A DNA stretch of 64,000 nucleotides, taken from positions 1 through 64,000 of the forward strand of contig JABXII010000014.1 of assembly GCA_013373175.1 (NCBI GenBank). The letters run 5' to 3'. The notes beneath the pieces were generated by a model, which was given only the letters and a program-made list of their open reading frames with translations, searched no databases and had not been told where the DNA came from. The position numbers and the translations under genes are program-made. This DNA comes from Campylobacteraceae bacterium (GTDB taxonomy: Bacteria; Campylobacterota; Campylobacteria; Campylobacterales; Arcobacteraceae). Position 1 is the first letter of the stretch, and every line of letters begins with the position of its first letter. Below are positions 25,878-35,382 of the stretch, one piece after another.

Positions 25878-26555
25878 TTAAAATAATTCAATTTCCATTT
25901 CTGGTTCAGCTTTACTTGTGTTATCATCAAATAAGTCAACACCACCAATATACTCTTTGATAACTGGTGCTTTTGTAATTTCTGTTTGTAACGCTTTTTC
26001 TTCTTTAACAATTTTACTATCAGTTTCACTTTTTTGAGTAACTTTAATAAATGTTTGGAAAGTATCAGCAAGTAGAATCAATCTACCATGTTCACCTCTA
26101 GTGTGTTCACTTACTAGTTTAAAGCCTTCTGATTTGCAAAAGTCTTTAGCAAACTCTACATTTCTATGCCCTATTGATATTGCTGACATATTAAGTTGCA
26201 TAATATCTGCACCACCAGAAATTTTTGCAGTCATATTCTTTTTATCACAACCTAATTTGTACATTTCATTAAGCATAGCCTCTACAGAATATAATCCATA
26301 TTTCATATCATCATTACTACTATTAGTAGTAGGAAGTAAAAAGTGGTTCATTCCTTTTACTTTTTTAACTTCATCATAGAACATAATTGCAACACATGAG
26401 CCTAAAAGTGTTTTAAATGCAATACTATCAATATCTTTTCCAACTGCAAACTCTCCACCAATTATAGTGTGAGTATTATAACCTTTAGTTTTTTGTGTAA
26501 ATCTTGAGATAGAAGCTTTTTCAATACTTCCATCTTTATGACCTATAACAATCAA
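25878..26555 (-). CDS. cheD: Chemoreceptor glutamine deamidase CheD
   Basis: 225 residues. TTG start that overlaps the cheR stop (TTGA). CheD deamidates glutamines in chemoreceptors. The catalytic Cys54 (LGSCVAIMFYD) and His71 (GMNHFLLP) are present, with the later GGAD and GHRNVEF motifs. The protein has an N-terminal extension of about 30 residues and a C-terminal tail of about 55 residues, Lys/Glu-rich and ending in an acidic-hydrophobic EMEIELF peptide, beyond the usual ~165-residue core. The tail could be a docking peptide for another Che protein, by inference only. Confidence 0.92.
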   Translation of the reverse strand: MIVIGHKDGSIEKASISRFTQKTKGYNTHTIIGGEFAVGKDIDSIAFKTLLGSCVAIMFYDEVKKVKGMNHFLLPTTNSSNDDMKYGLYSVEAMLNEMYKLGCDKKNMTAKISGGADIMQLNMSAISIGHRNVEFAKDFCKSEGFKLVSEHTRGEHGRLILLADTFQTFIKVTQKSETDSKIVKEEKALQTEITKAPVIKEYIGGVDLFDDNTSKAEPEMEIELF

Positions 26556-27394
26556 TTAAATTCCTTTGTCTTTATAAAAATATTTTGACCAATTCTATCA
26601 ACATAATCGATTAAATCATGAGGATTCTCTGAATGTCCTAAATATAAGGTTCCACCCATTTTTAGATGAGAAAATAACCTTTTTAAAATTTTATTTTGAT
26701 CTTCCGATGAAAAGTAAATTAATACATTTCTACAGAATATTACATCAAAATACTCTTTTTGAAAAGGGTATGTTGTATCATTTAAATTATTTACCTGAAA
26801 AGTTACCATCTTTTGAAGTTCTGGTTTTACTTTTATTAGTATTTCTTCACTAGTTAAAGTTTTGTTAACTCTTTTTTTAAAGAACTTCGGTGGTTTAATC
26901 CAATCAGGAAACTCTCTTGATGACTTTGCATATCTATAAACACCGTTTGCTGCATATTGCAAAACATTTGTATCTATGTCAGTTGCAATAATAGAGGCAT
27001 TAATCCTTTTACCTAACAACTCTTGTGTTTCAAGTACTGTCATTGCCATTGAATATGGTTCTTCTCCTGTTGAAGAAGCTGAACAATACATTTTAATATC
27101 TTTACCTGAATTCACAAATGCAGGAAGAACCCTATCTCTTAAATCAGTAAAATGAAACTCTTCTCTAAAGAAATGAGTTTTATTTGTTGTAAAAGAGTTT
27201 ATAAACTCCATAGTAAAAGAACCCTCTTCTATGGAGTCTAAAAGATGATCAATATCACCTGTGTATTTTGTATCTCTTTTTAATTTATGAAGCCTATTAG
27301 CTATCATAATATCTTTATTCTCTGCAAGGGTAATTCCAGTTAGAGAATAAAGTATTTTTTTCACCCTTTGGTGTAATACTCTATCGCTAGACAT
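26552..27394 (-). CDS. cheR: Chemotaxis protein methyltransferase CheR
   Basis: 280 residues. Methylates chemoreceptor glutamates with SAM. The N-terminal helical domain is followed by the SAM-binding segment CSASSTGEEPYSMAM, IIATDIDTNVL, and FDVIFCRNVLIYF, all typical of CheR. The late segment GGTLYLGHSE completes the fold. It is encoded between cheA (4-base gap) and cheD (4-base overlap). Confidence 0.96.
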   Translation of the reverse strand: MSSDRVLHQRVKKILYSLTGITLAENKDIMIANRLHKLKRDTKYTGDIDHLLDSIEEGSFTMEFINSFTTNKTHFFREEFHFTDLRDRVLPAFVNSGKDIKMYCSASSTGEEPYSMAMTVLETQELLGKRINASIIATDIDTNVLQYAANGVYRYAKSSREFPDWIKPPKFFKKRVNKTLTSEEILIKVKPELQKMVTFQVNNLNDTTYPFQKEYFDVIFCRNVLIYFSSEDQNKILKRLFSHLKMGGTLYLGHSENPHDLIDYVDRIGQNIFIKTKEFN

Positions 27395-27398
27395 AGTT

Positions 27399-29537
27399 TT
27401 ATGAAGCGAATTGAGCTGCTGTCATATCTTTTTCTATTTTAATTTGAGCATTGATAATACCTAATACGTCTAGAATTAAACCAATACTTCCATCACCTCT
27501 TACTGTAGCAGCACCTATTCCTTCTACACTTCTAAAGTTTTTATCTAAAGGCTTAACAACAACTTGATGTTGATTTAAGAACTCATCAATAGAAATAGCA
27601 ACTTTTTGATTACCTGATTTTACAACAATTAACATACCATCTTCAAGGTTATCAAAAGTTGGAGCAACACCAAATAATTGGTGTAATCTTACTACAGGAA
27701 TAAACTCTTCTCTTAACATTAATAAGTCTTGTGAACCATCACCAATCTTTTTAATCATATCTGGCGTTGGTTGAAGTGATTCAACAATTGAACTTAAAGG
27801 TAATATATACTTTTGATCTCCAACAGCAATATCTAATCCATCTAGAATTGCAAGTGTAAGAGGAAGCATAATCGTAATTGTTGTACCAGTACCTGGTGTG
27901 GTATCAAGTTTAATTGCTCCACCTAATTTTTGGATATTTGTTTTAACAACATCCATTCCAACACCTCTTCCTGAGATATCAGTAATTTTATCAGCTGTTG
28001 AAACTCCTGCTCCAAATACAAGCATAGCTTTTTCATTGTTATTCATAGTATTGTATTGATTTTCATCAATTTGACCTTGTTCTAAGGCTTTAAGTGCAAC
28101 TCTGTCACCATCAATACCTTTTCCATCATCATCAATAGTAATAATCATCTGACCATTTGCTTGTTCTGCTGAAATTGCAATAGTTCCAACTTCTTCTTTT
28201 CCATTTGCAACTCTTACATCAGGAGTTTCTAAACCATGGTCTAAAGAGTTTCTAATAATATGCATTAATGGATCTGTAAGACCTTCAATCATTGCTTTAT
28301 CAATTTCAACACCATCTCCATAGTGTTTGAATTCAACTTTTTTACCAAGTTTTTTAGAAATGTCTCTAACAACTTTAGGGAATTTAGAGTAAATTGCATC
28401 CATTGGTACCATTCTGATACTCATAATAGAATCTTGCATTTCTCTAATATGTCTTTCTAGTAATTCTAATCTTTCTAAAACAGCATTTCTTGTTTTATCA
28501 GACTCAATTGTTGTTGAAAACTGTGTTAACATTGCATTAGTAATTACTAAATCCCCAACATTATTCATAAGTAAATCAATTTTTTCAAGGTTTACTCTAA
28601 TGTTATTTGAAGCAGAAGATTTTTTACTAGTCTCTCTTTCTTTTCTAGCTGCTGGTGCAGGTTTATTACTATCTGCTCCAGCTGGCGCAGAAGGAGTAGG
28701 AGTAGCAACTTTTTTCTCTTCTGCTACAGGAGCTGCTTTAGTTTCAACAGTTTTTGTTTCTTGTGCTTTTATTTCTTCTTTTTGGTCTTCATTATTAGCT
28801 TCTATTTTTGAATTAGATGTTATTTCATCCATATCATCAAAGAATCCAAAATCATCATTATCTTCATGTTCTATTACAGGGGTTGCAGCTGTTTCTGAAA
28901 TTCTGTCTAATTCCTCATCAAAGAAACCATAATTAGTATTATCTTTTCCGATTTCTTCATCATTGAAAAAACCATAAGTCTCATTGAAATTACTTTCTTG
29001 AATATTTTCATCATAGAATCCAATATTATCTGCTTCTGATGAGCTATTAGTTTCAACACTAGGAGTAGCTTGGATTGTTTGTTCTACAACTGGTGTTTCT
29101 TGAACGGGAGCAGCTTCTTCTGCTGAAGGAGACTCTCCATCAATATAAGCTCTAATTGTTACTAATAAATCAGAGGTCATCTCTTCAAATGTTTCTCTTG
29201 TAAGCTCTTCAGCAACTTCTAAATTTAGAAGTTCTCTCATAACATCTAAACCATCAATTAATGTTCCTGCCATTTCTGGTTTGAATTCAATTTCATGGTT
29301 TCTTAATTTATCCATCATGTTTTCAACATCATGAGTAAACTCAGCAAAAAGAGTTAATTCAACAGAGGCACCACTACCTTTTAATGTATGAACATCTCTA
29401 AATAGTTGTCCCATTTCATCATCAGTAAGTGTACCGTTACTTTCTGCTTCAAGTAACACATTATCTGCAGATTCAAATAGCTCTTCAGCCTCTTCTACAA
29501 ACATCTCTCTATATTTAGATATATCAAAACCAGACAT
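27399..29537 (-). CDS. cheA: Chemotaxis histidine kinase CheA (no fused receiver)
   Basis: 712 residues. Core kinase of the chemotaxis array. The P1 domain carries the phospho-acceptor His50 (DVHTLKGSG). A long acidic linker (about 130-300) with repeated GFFDEE/GFFNDEE-like peptides follows; then the P3 dimerisation helices, the P4 ATP-binding domain (HIIRNSLDHG N-box, GRGVGMDVVK) and the C-terminal P5 CheW-like domain. C. jejuni and H. pylori CheA end in a receiver domain; this one does not, and a free CheY lies directly upstream. The repeated Gly-Phe-Phe-Asp motifs (NIGFYDE, YGFFNDE, YGFFDEE, FGFFDD) look like short linear binding sites, possibly for CheY or CheB. Confidence 0.96.
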   Translation of the reverse strand: MSGFDISKYREMFVEEAEELFESADNVLLEAESNGTLTDDEMGQLFRDVHTLKGSGASVELTLFAEFTHDVENMMDKLRNHEIEFKPEMAGTLIDGLDVMRELLNLEVAEELTRETFEEMTSDLLVTIRAYIDGESPSAEEAAPVQETPVVEQTIQATPSVETNSSSEADNIGFYDENIQESNFNETYGFFNDEEIGKDNTNYGFFDEELDRISETAATPVIEHEDNDDFGFFDDMDEITSNSKIEANNEDQKEEIKAQETKTVETKAAPVAEEKKVATPTPSAPAGADSNKPAPAARKERETSKKSSASNNIRVNLEKIDLLMNNVGDLVITNAMLTQFSTTIESDKTRNAVLERLELLERHIREMQDSIMSIRMVPMDAIYSKFPKVVRDISKKLGKKVEFKHYGDGVEIDKAMIEGLTDPLMHIIRNSLDHGLETPDVRVANGKEEVGTIAISAEQANGQMIITIDDDGKGIDGDRVALKALEQGQIDENQYNTMNNNEKAMLVFGAGVSTADKITDISGRGVGMDVVKTNIQKLGGAIKLDTTPGTGTTITIMLPLTLAILDGLDIAVGDQKYILPLSSIVESLQPTPDMIKKIGDGSQDLLMLREEFIPVVRLHQLFGVAPTFDNLEDGMLIVVKSGNQKVAISIDEFLNQHQVVVKPLDKNFRSVEGIGAATVRGDGSIGLILDVLGIINAQIKIEKDMTAAQFAS

Positions 29538-29575
29538 GATAAAACCTTTTTATATTTATAATTATAGTCTTTAAA

Positions 29576-29944
29576 CTATCTACTTAAAACTATGTTAACT
29601 GCTTTTAGTAATTGTTCTGGTACAAATGGTTTTACAATCCAACCTGTTGCACCCGCAGCTTTACCTTTTGCTTTCATTTCGTCACTTCTTTCAGTAGTTA
29701 ATACTAAAATTGGCTTTGAAGCATATTGAGGTAATTTTCTTAATTCACCAATTAATGTTAAACCATCCATATTTGGCATATTTACATCTGTAATTATTAA
29801 ATCAAAAGAATTAGATTTAGCTTTTTCAAGTCCATCAACTCCATCAATAGCTTCAACTACATCAGTATAACCACCTTCATTTAGTGCATAATTTAGCATA
29901 TCCCTTAACATTGTAGAATCATCTACGATTAAAAGCTTAGCCAT
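29576..29944 (-). CDS. cheY: Chemotaxis response regulator CheY
   Basis: 122 residues, a single receiver domain. Phospho-acceptor Asp53 (LIITDVNMPNMDG), acidic pocket Asp8-Asp9, the switch Thr83/Thr84 and Lys105 are all present. It is the first gene of the che operon, 38 bases before cheA, and probably signals to the flagellar motor. The upstream gap to pnp (29945-30021) is very A/T-rich and should contain the operon promoter, though I see no clear single candidate. Confidence 0.94.
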   Translation of the reverse strand: MAKLLIVDDSTMLRDMLNYALNEGGYTDVVEAIDGVDGLEKAKSNSFDLIITDVNMPNMDGLTLIGELRKLPQYASKPILVLTTERSDEMKAKGKAAGATGWIVKPFVPEQLLKAVNIVLSR

Positions 29945-30021
29945 ATAAACCCCTTATTTGTAATAAAAATATATTATTTTAATCAATATTAACTAAACAA
30001 ATATTAATTTAGTATTAAATT

Positions 30022-32205
30022 TTAAAACTGCGCTGAAGCTAGTTCAATTCTATCTTTTTTAACTTTTAATACTTTAATCTCAACATCTTGATCAACTTTT
30101 AACACGTCTTCAACTTTATTTACTCTTTGTTTAGAGATTTTTGAAATATGTAAAAGCCCTTCCCCACCTTTTGGTAGTTCAACAAATGCACCAAAGTCCG
30201 CAATTCTTACAACTTTACCTGTTAAAACATCATCAACTTTGTATAGTTTTTCAAAGTCAATATTCTTTTTTTGATGATCTCTTCTTTCAGGAGCATTGTT
30301 AGAAATAGTTTTAATGTGTTCGCAAGCATCTAAAACATTTTGTTTATTTTCTCCACTTACTTTTACATTTCCTGTATCTCTATCTAGATCAATAGAAACA
30401 GAGAATTTTTCAATAATTTCTTTTATAGTTGCACCAGCTTTTCCAATCACAACCATAAATTTACTAGGATCAATTGCAAATTGCTCAATTAAAGGTAATG
30501 CTTCACTTGGTACAATATCAGTAGATGCTTCTTCCATTAATCCTAAAATATGCTCTCTACCCTCTTTTGCTTGAAGTAATGCTTCTTTTAATACTGATAA
30601 CTCAATTCCACCAAGTTTAATATCCATTTGAAGTGCAGTAATTCCTTCTTTTGTTCCAGCTACTTTAAAGTCCATATCTCCATCATGGTCTTCTAATCCC
30701 ATAATATCTGTTAACACTGAATAATCATTACCTTCTACAACCATACCCATAGCAACACCAGCAACTAAATTAGAAATAGGAACTCCTGCTGCTTTTAATG
30801 CTAATGAACCACCACAAACTGTTGCCATAGATGAAGAACCATTTGATTCTAAGATTTCTGAAACTAATCTAACAGTTTCACTATAATCTTTGTCAATTGT
30901 TGCTTCAAGTGCTTTTTTAGCTAAATTACCATGACCTAATTCTCTTCTTCCTACACCAAACATTGGTTTAGCTTCACCTACAGAGAAACCAGGGAAGTTA
31001 TAATGAACCATAAATCTTTCAGTTGAAGTTGATTTTTCAGTTAAAGTTTCAAACATTTGTCCATCTTTAGCTCCTGCTAAAGTTCCAACTACTAATGCTT
31101 GTGTTTCACCTCTTGTAAATAAACAAGAAGAGTGAGCTGAAGGTAAAATGTTAGTATCAATAGAAATAGGTCTTACATCTTTAAGCCCTCTTCCATCTGC
31201 TCTAACTTTATTATTTACAATCATTTGTCTAACAGCTTCTCTTTTTACAATAGAAACAGCTTCATAAATTGTATTATATTCAATCTCTTTTTCTACACAA
31301 TATTCATCTACTAAAATTAAACTTGCAACTTCTTTTAATTCAGTTGCTCTTTCACTTTTAGCTAATTTTTGAATTGCACTTTTAATATTTTCTAAATAAT
31401 TATCTCTTACATAATTAATAACAGATTCATCAATTGTAAACTCAACTAATTTTACATCTTTTATCTCTTTACAAACAGATTCAAAACCTTTTTCATATGT
31501 ATCATTTGATTCTTTTAAAGCTTCTTGAGCAACTGAAATAGCTTCTACTAAATCATCTTCACTCATCTCATTTGTTTGATGAACTTTAGTAAATGCTTCA
31601 ATATCAACCTCTATCATTTCTTCGGAAGCAATTGATTTCATCTCAATCATTAATAACTCTTCTTTAGAACCAGCAACATAAAGATCAAGTGTTGACTCAT
31701 CCATCTCACTTAATTTAGGGTTTACAATATACTCACCATTTATTTTAGCAACTCTTACACCAGCAACAGATTTTTTAACTGGTAAGTTAGAAGTATATAA
31801 AGCTGCACTTGCTGCGTTTAAAGCTAAAACTTGTAAATCTACATCTTTATCAGCACTTAATACTATTACTGTAATAGTTGTAGGATAAACATATCCCTTA
31901 GGGAAAAGAGGTCTTAAACTTCTATCAATAACTCTTGAAGTTAATGTTTCAAACTCACTTGGCTTTGCTTCTCTTTTAATAAAACCACCAGGTAGTTTTG
32001 CTGCTGCATAAGTTTTTTCTACATATTGAACTGTTAAAGGAGTAAAATCTTCTTCAACAGGGTTATCAAACTCACTTACTACAGTTGCTAATACAACTGC
32101 ATTTCCTAATCTTGCTAAAACAGATCCATTTGATTGTTTAGCTACTTTATTAAATTCGAAAACCTCTTGTTTTTCATTTAATTCAAATTCACATACTGTT
32201 GACAT
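30022..32205 (-). CDS. pnp: Polyribonucleotide nucleotidyltransferase (PNPase)
   Basis: 727 residues. Phosphorolytic 3'-5' exoribonuclease of mRNA decay. Two RNase PH domains flank a helical insert; the first contains FIKREAKPSEFETLTSRVIDR-like sequence and the second GRRELGHGNLAKKAL, with MATVCGGSLAL and DIMGLEDHDGDMDFKVAGT in the active-site region. A KH domain (about 565-620, VVIGKAGATIKEI) and an S1 domain (about 640-727, ADFGAFVELPKGGEGLLHISKI) close the protein. It follows the phosphoribosyltransferase gene by 5 bases with an AAAGGA site. Confidence 0.97.
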   Translation of the reverse strand: MSTVCEFELNEKQEVFEFNKVAKQSNGSVLARLGNAVVLATVVSEFDNPVEEDFTPLTVQYVEKTYAAAKLPGGFIKREAKPSEFETLTSRVIDRSLRPLFPKGYVYPTTITVIVLSADKDVDLQVLALNAASAALYTSNLPVKKSVAGVRVAKINGEYIVNPKLSEMDESTLDLYVAGSKEELLMIEMKSIASEEMIEVDIEAFTKVHQTNEMSEDDLVEAISVAQEALKESNDTYEKGFESVCKEIKDVKLVEFTIDESVINYVRDNYLENIKSAIQKLAKSERATELKEVASLILVDEYCVEKEIEYNTIYEAVSIVKREAVRQMIVNNKVRADGRGLKDVRPISIDTNILPSAHSSCLFTRGETQALVVGTLAGAKDGQMFETLTEKSTSTERFMVHYNFPGFSVGEAKPMFGVGRRELGHGNLAKKALEATIDKDYSETVRLVSEILESNGSSSMATVCGGSLALKAAGVPISNLVAGVAMGMVVEGNDYSVLTDIMGLEDHDGDMDFKVAGTKEGITALQMDIKLGGIELSVLKEALLQAKEGREHILGLMEEASTDIVPSEALPLIEQFAIDPSKFMVVIGKAGATIKEIIEKFSVSIDLDRDTGNVKVSGENKQNVLDACEHIKTISNNAPERRDHQKKNIDFEKLYKVDDVLTGKVVRIADFGAFVELPKGGEGLLHISKISKQRVNKVEDVLKVDQDVEIKVLKVKKDRIELASAQF

Positions 32206-32210
32206 AAGTT

Positions 32211-32864
32211 TTATCCTTTATTCATTATTTTTAATAAGTCTTCATACTTTAGTTCATCAAGTTCATCATAATAGAAACCAATATCTATGAAATGATCAAG
32301 ACTCTCTACATAATATAAATCATCTGCAATTGATTCTATAGTATTTATACTCACTTTTGGCAAAATTGGAGTTGCTACAGAAACTGATTTTGCACCTAAA
32401 TTAATTGCTGTTTTAATGCAAGCCATCATTGTTAAGCTTGTATTTAACCCCTCGTCCACAAGAAGAATATTCTTATTTGTAAAATCGCCTAATTTTTTAC
32501 CTCTTCTATGTTTACAAACCATTTTTGATAAGTCATTTTCATAAATATATCTAGATTTGGAAAATACAAAATCTAAACTAATATCAAATGCCTTAACTAA
32601 CTCTTCATGAATTACAACCTCTTCTGTCTCGGTAACAATTGCAACTTCACAATCTTCATTATTAGGAGAAAGTATTTTTCTTGAAAAAATTACATCACAA
32701 TTACCTTCTAACTCTTTAGCTATAATTTCAGCAACGGGATAACCTCCATATGAAGTTGCAATAACAATCCACTCTTCTAGCTTCATTTTATTTACAGGTA
32801 ATACATCAATAAGTCTATATGCTGCTACATCTCTATTTTTAAAAAAGATTTTATCAGGAGTCAT
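32211..32864 (-). CDS. Phosphoribosyltransferase-family protein
   Basis: 217 residues. The fold is type I phosphoribosyltransferase: a central strand followed by the PRPP-loop region, here KNILLVDEGLNTSLTMMACI (about 130-150) where the family usually has D-D-x-x-x-T-G-x-T. The first acidic pair is Asp-Glu and the T-G is replaced by T-S, so PRPP binding may be altered. ATSYGGYPVAEIIAKEL near residue 37 corresponds to the substrate-binding loop. The substrate is unknown. It lies between lptD (1-base gap) and pnp. Confidence 0.75.
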   Translation of the reverse strand: MTPDKIFFKNRDVAAYRLIDVLPVNKMKLEEWIVIATSYGGYPVAEIIAKELEGNCDVIFSRKILSPNNEDCEVAIVTETEEVVIHEELVKAFDISLDFVFSKSRYIYENDLSKMVCKHRRGKKLGDFTNKNILLVDEGLNTSLTMMACIKTAINLGAKSVSVATPILPKVSINTIESIADDLYYVESLDHFIDIGFYYDELDELKYEDLLKIMNKG

Positions 32865-32865
32865 A

Positions 32866-34956
32866 TTATTTATCTCTTTCTAATTCAAACTCTTGTTTTA
32901 CTGCACCTAAAGGTTTTAACACTAGCTGTAAATAAAAGATATCTTGAGTAATTGGTTCTGAGTCAATAGTTGAAGCAGGTTCTGTTTCTCTTTCAAAGCT
33001 TATACTAAAATCCCAACATCTATCATTTATATCAAAATGAATAGCCTCTTTACTTCTGTAGTCTCTTTGTAAATCATAAGTAGTCGTATAACCTATTTTA
33101 TAATCATTAGAAATTCTATAACTTGTAGAAGCATTATATGATTCTAACTCTTCTTTTCCTGAGTTAGGCGTATCTTTAGACATATAGTAACCAAGTCTTA
33201 AATAATAATCTTCATAAGATAATGAGAAATTAGTAGAGTTTTCAATAAACTGATCATCTTGATGGTTGAAAACTACTTTATTAGAAATTGAACCTAAAGC
33301 ATAATTATATGTAAGTTGATTTTCTAGATTTCCTAATTCAAAGTTATCATTTTCATCTTTTTCAAAAGATTGTCTAATTCTATGATTTATTATTTGCTTT
33401 AAATTTTCTTTTTCATAAATAGACTGATTTAGTCCAAATACTACGTTATCTGTACTTTCAGAAACAGGGAAAGAACTTAATTGAGAATTGTTATTTGAAA
33501 TAGAGAAAAGATCACCATCTTTTTTCATTGTATTAAAATGATTATACTCAGCACTTAAATTCATAGTATGAATATAGTTTTCATAAGGTTTGATTAAATC
33601 ACTATTTAACATAACACTACTAACACTTTCAACAAAAGTGCCATCTTCAAAATCTAAATTTATATCCTCATCTTTATATTCAAACTTATTAGCTGTTATT
33701 TGATGTTTTAAAGTAAGCGTTAAATAATCATCAAATAAAGAAAAAGAGTATGATAAGGGAATACTAAATTCATATTCATTAGCATTTAAACCATCTCTTC
33801 TATAATGATTTGTATATTTAAAATCTGTAGAATACATTAATCTATCAAGTAGTGGTCTGCTATAAGAGTGTGCTTGAAGTTTAGGTAATTCTTGCAAAGT
33901 ATCATTATTTGATTCTTTTTGTGTATCTATATAATATCTTGAATATGCACCTAAAAAGTAATCAGAAGTATCATATATATAGTTAATCTTAGACTCAACT
34001 TTTCTTTCAATAGATTCTTGATATCTACTGTCTTCTAAAGAGTTAAACTCTACATTATTTAAATATCGAATAGAAGCATATAATCCATCTTTTGAATCAA
34101 AAGTATCTGCAAATAAATTTACTCTTTTATAATCTAAATTAAATCCATAATGTTCATTATCTCTTAGATCATTTTCTTCAACATAAGAATCTTTTTCTTT
34201 AAAATAACCTGTTCCAATTCTAAGCATAGAATTAGGAGAGTCTGCATATCTAAAATAAAAATAAGAACCATATCCTCTATTTGTTCTAATTTGAGGAACA
34301 ATTTCAATATCATAGTTTGGTGCAGGTGCAAAATATATTGGTTGATTATAGAAGAAACCTTCCTCTGTTGAGTATCCTAATAAAGGAATTAAAAGTCCTG
34401 TTCTTCTTCTTGTATCAGTAGAGAAACCTAAATAAGGAGTATAAATAACTGGAAAATCTTTTACATAAAGTGTTGTATTATATGTATTAATCCACATGTC
34501 TTTTGTATCATAATCCATACTAGAAGATCTAATACTCCAATCTGGGTCAACACAATCACAACTTGAAAGTATTGATTTTCCTAATTTAATTAAATCATTT
34601 TTTTTATCTGCATCTTTTGAATTAATCCAAATTTGGCTTTTCTCTTCATAGAAAATATTTGGATTTTGATATAAATCATCATTGTTCAAATCTAAAAATG
34701 CATAATCACTCTTTGTTTGAACATTATTGTTTTTAACAATAATTACATCATCAAATAACTCTAATGTATTTTTATCTTTATCATGAATGATTTTTTGTGC
34801 AGTAATATAATATTTAGGAGAAAATACAACAACATCACCTTTTGCAACTAAAATATTGTTTTTAGTATTTAAATTATTTGCAATAACTTGAAACTTTTCA
34901 TTTTGTGCATGTAAGGATACAACTAAAATGGCTGTTGCTAAAACTTTTTTAAGCAT
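32866..34956 (-). CDS. lptD: LPS-assembly protein LptD
   Basis: 696 residues. Outer-membrane beta-barrel that inserts lipopolysaccharide with LptE. After a signal peptide (about 1-17) comes the OstA/LptA-like jellyroll (about 20-125, with repeated DVVV, DDVII and tyrosine-rich strands), then the barrel, marked by repeated ...TRRRTGLLIP... and W/Y-rich strands. Cysteines in SSCDCVDP near residue 133 match the disulfide region of LptD. It overlaps the RDD gene by 8 bases. Length is modestly short versus E. coli (784) but normal for this phylum. Confidence 0.92.
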   Translation of the reverse strand: MLKKVLATAILVVSLHAQNEKFQVIANNLNTKNNILVAKGDVVVFSPKYYITAQKIIHDKDKNTLELFDDVIIVKNNNVQTKSDYAFLDLNNDDLYQNPNIFYEEKSQIWINSKDADKKNDLIKLGKSILSSCDCVDPDWSIRSSSMDYDTKDMWINTYNTTLYVKDFPVIYTPYLGFSTDTRRRTGLLIPLLGYSTEEGFFYNQPIYFAPAPNYDIEIVPQIRTNRGYGSYFYFRYADSPNSMLRIGTGYFKEKDSYVEENDLRDNEHYGFNLDYKRVNLFADTFDSKDGLYASIRYLNNVEFNSLEDSRYQESIERKVESKINYIYDTSDYFLGAYSRYYIDTQKESNNDTLQELPKLQAHSYSRPLLDRLMYSTDFKYTNHYRRDGLNANEYEFSIPLSYSFSLFDDYLTLTLKHQITANKFEYKDEDINLDFEDGTFVESVSSVMLNSDLIKPYENYIHTMNLSAEYNHFNTMKKDGDLFSISNNNSQLSSFPVSESTDNVVFGLNQSIYEKENLKQIINHRIRQSFEKDENDNFELGNLENQLTYNYALGSISNKVVFNHQDDQFIENSTNFSLSYEDYYLRLGYYMSKDTPNSGKEELESYNASTSYRISNDYKIGYTTTYDLQRDYRSKEAIHFDINDRCWDFSISFERETEPASTIDSEPITQDIFYLQLVLKPLGAVKQEFELERDK

Positions 34957-35377
34957 TAACTACTAATGTCCTTCCTACTTTATCATGTAATGTTTGTCTG
35001 CTTTCTGTAAAAAAAGCAAAAATAAATCCAAAATAGAAAAACATTTCACTAAAAAGTCTAAAAACAGATCTTGTTGCAGAAGTTAATAAAGATACTCTTC
35101 CAAAATCATTAAAATCAATAACTCTTACTTTAGCTACAATTTTTCCTATAGTTGCACCATAATACCAAATAAAAAATGTTTGATAAATAAATTTTAGTAG
35201 TAATACTTGCCAAATAAATGCATTCATTACAGCAAGAACAGACACTAAGTCTGTACCATTTACTGCAATTTTGTCCCAAAACATTACAACAATTATAAAA
35301 GTTACTAAAAAGTCATCAATTACATAAGCTAAAGCTCTTCTTCTATTTGATGCTAATTCTAAGTTATCTGTATTCAT
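34949..35377 (-). CDS. RDD family membrane protein
   Basis: 142 residues. The RDD-family signature is seen at the N-terminus: paired arginines, then a membrane helix with D-D (RRRALAYVIDDFLVTFIIVV). Two further membrane segments follow and the late motif RQTLHDKVGRTLVV is diagnostic of the family. Function is not established; members have been linked to transport or ion homeostasis. It sits between purD (5-base gap) and lptD (8-base overlap) and is probably co-transcribed. Confidence 0.85.
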   Translation of the reverse strand: MNTDNLELASNRRRALAYVIDDFLVTFIIVVMFWDKIAVNGTDLVSVLAVMNAFIWQVLLLKFIYQTFFIWYYGATIGKIVAKVRVIDFNDFGRVSLLTSATRSVFRLFSEMFFYFGFIFAFFTESRQTLHDKVGRTLVVNA

Positions 35378-35382
35378 ACTTA

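Noticed and set aside
28600-28932. 110-codon plus-strand ORF inside cheA
   Set aside because: Antisense shadow of the cheA linker, rich in Ser/Phe/Ala; no independent signals.
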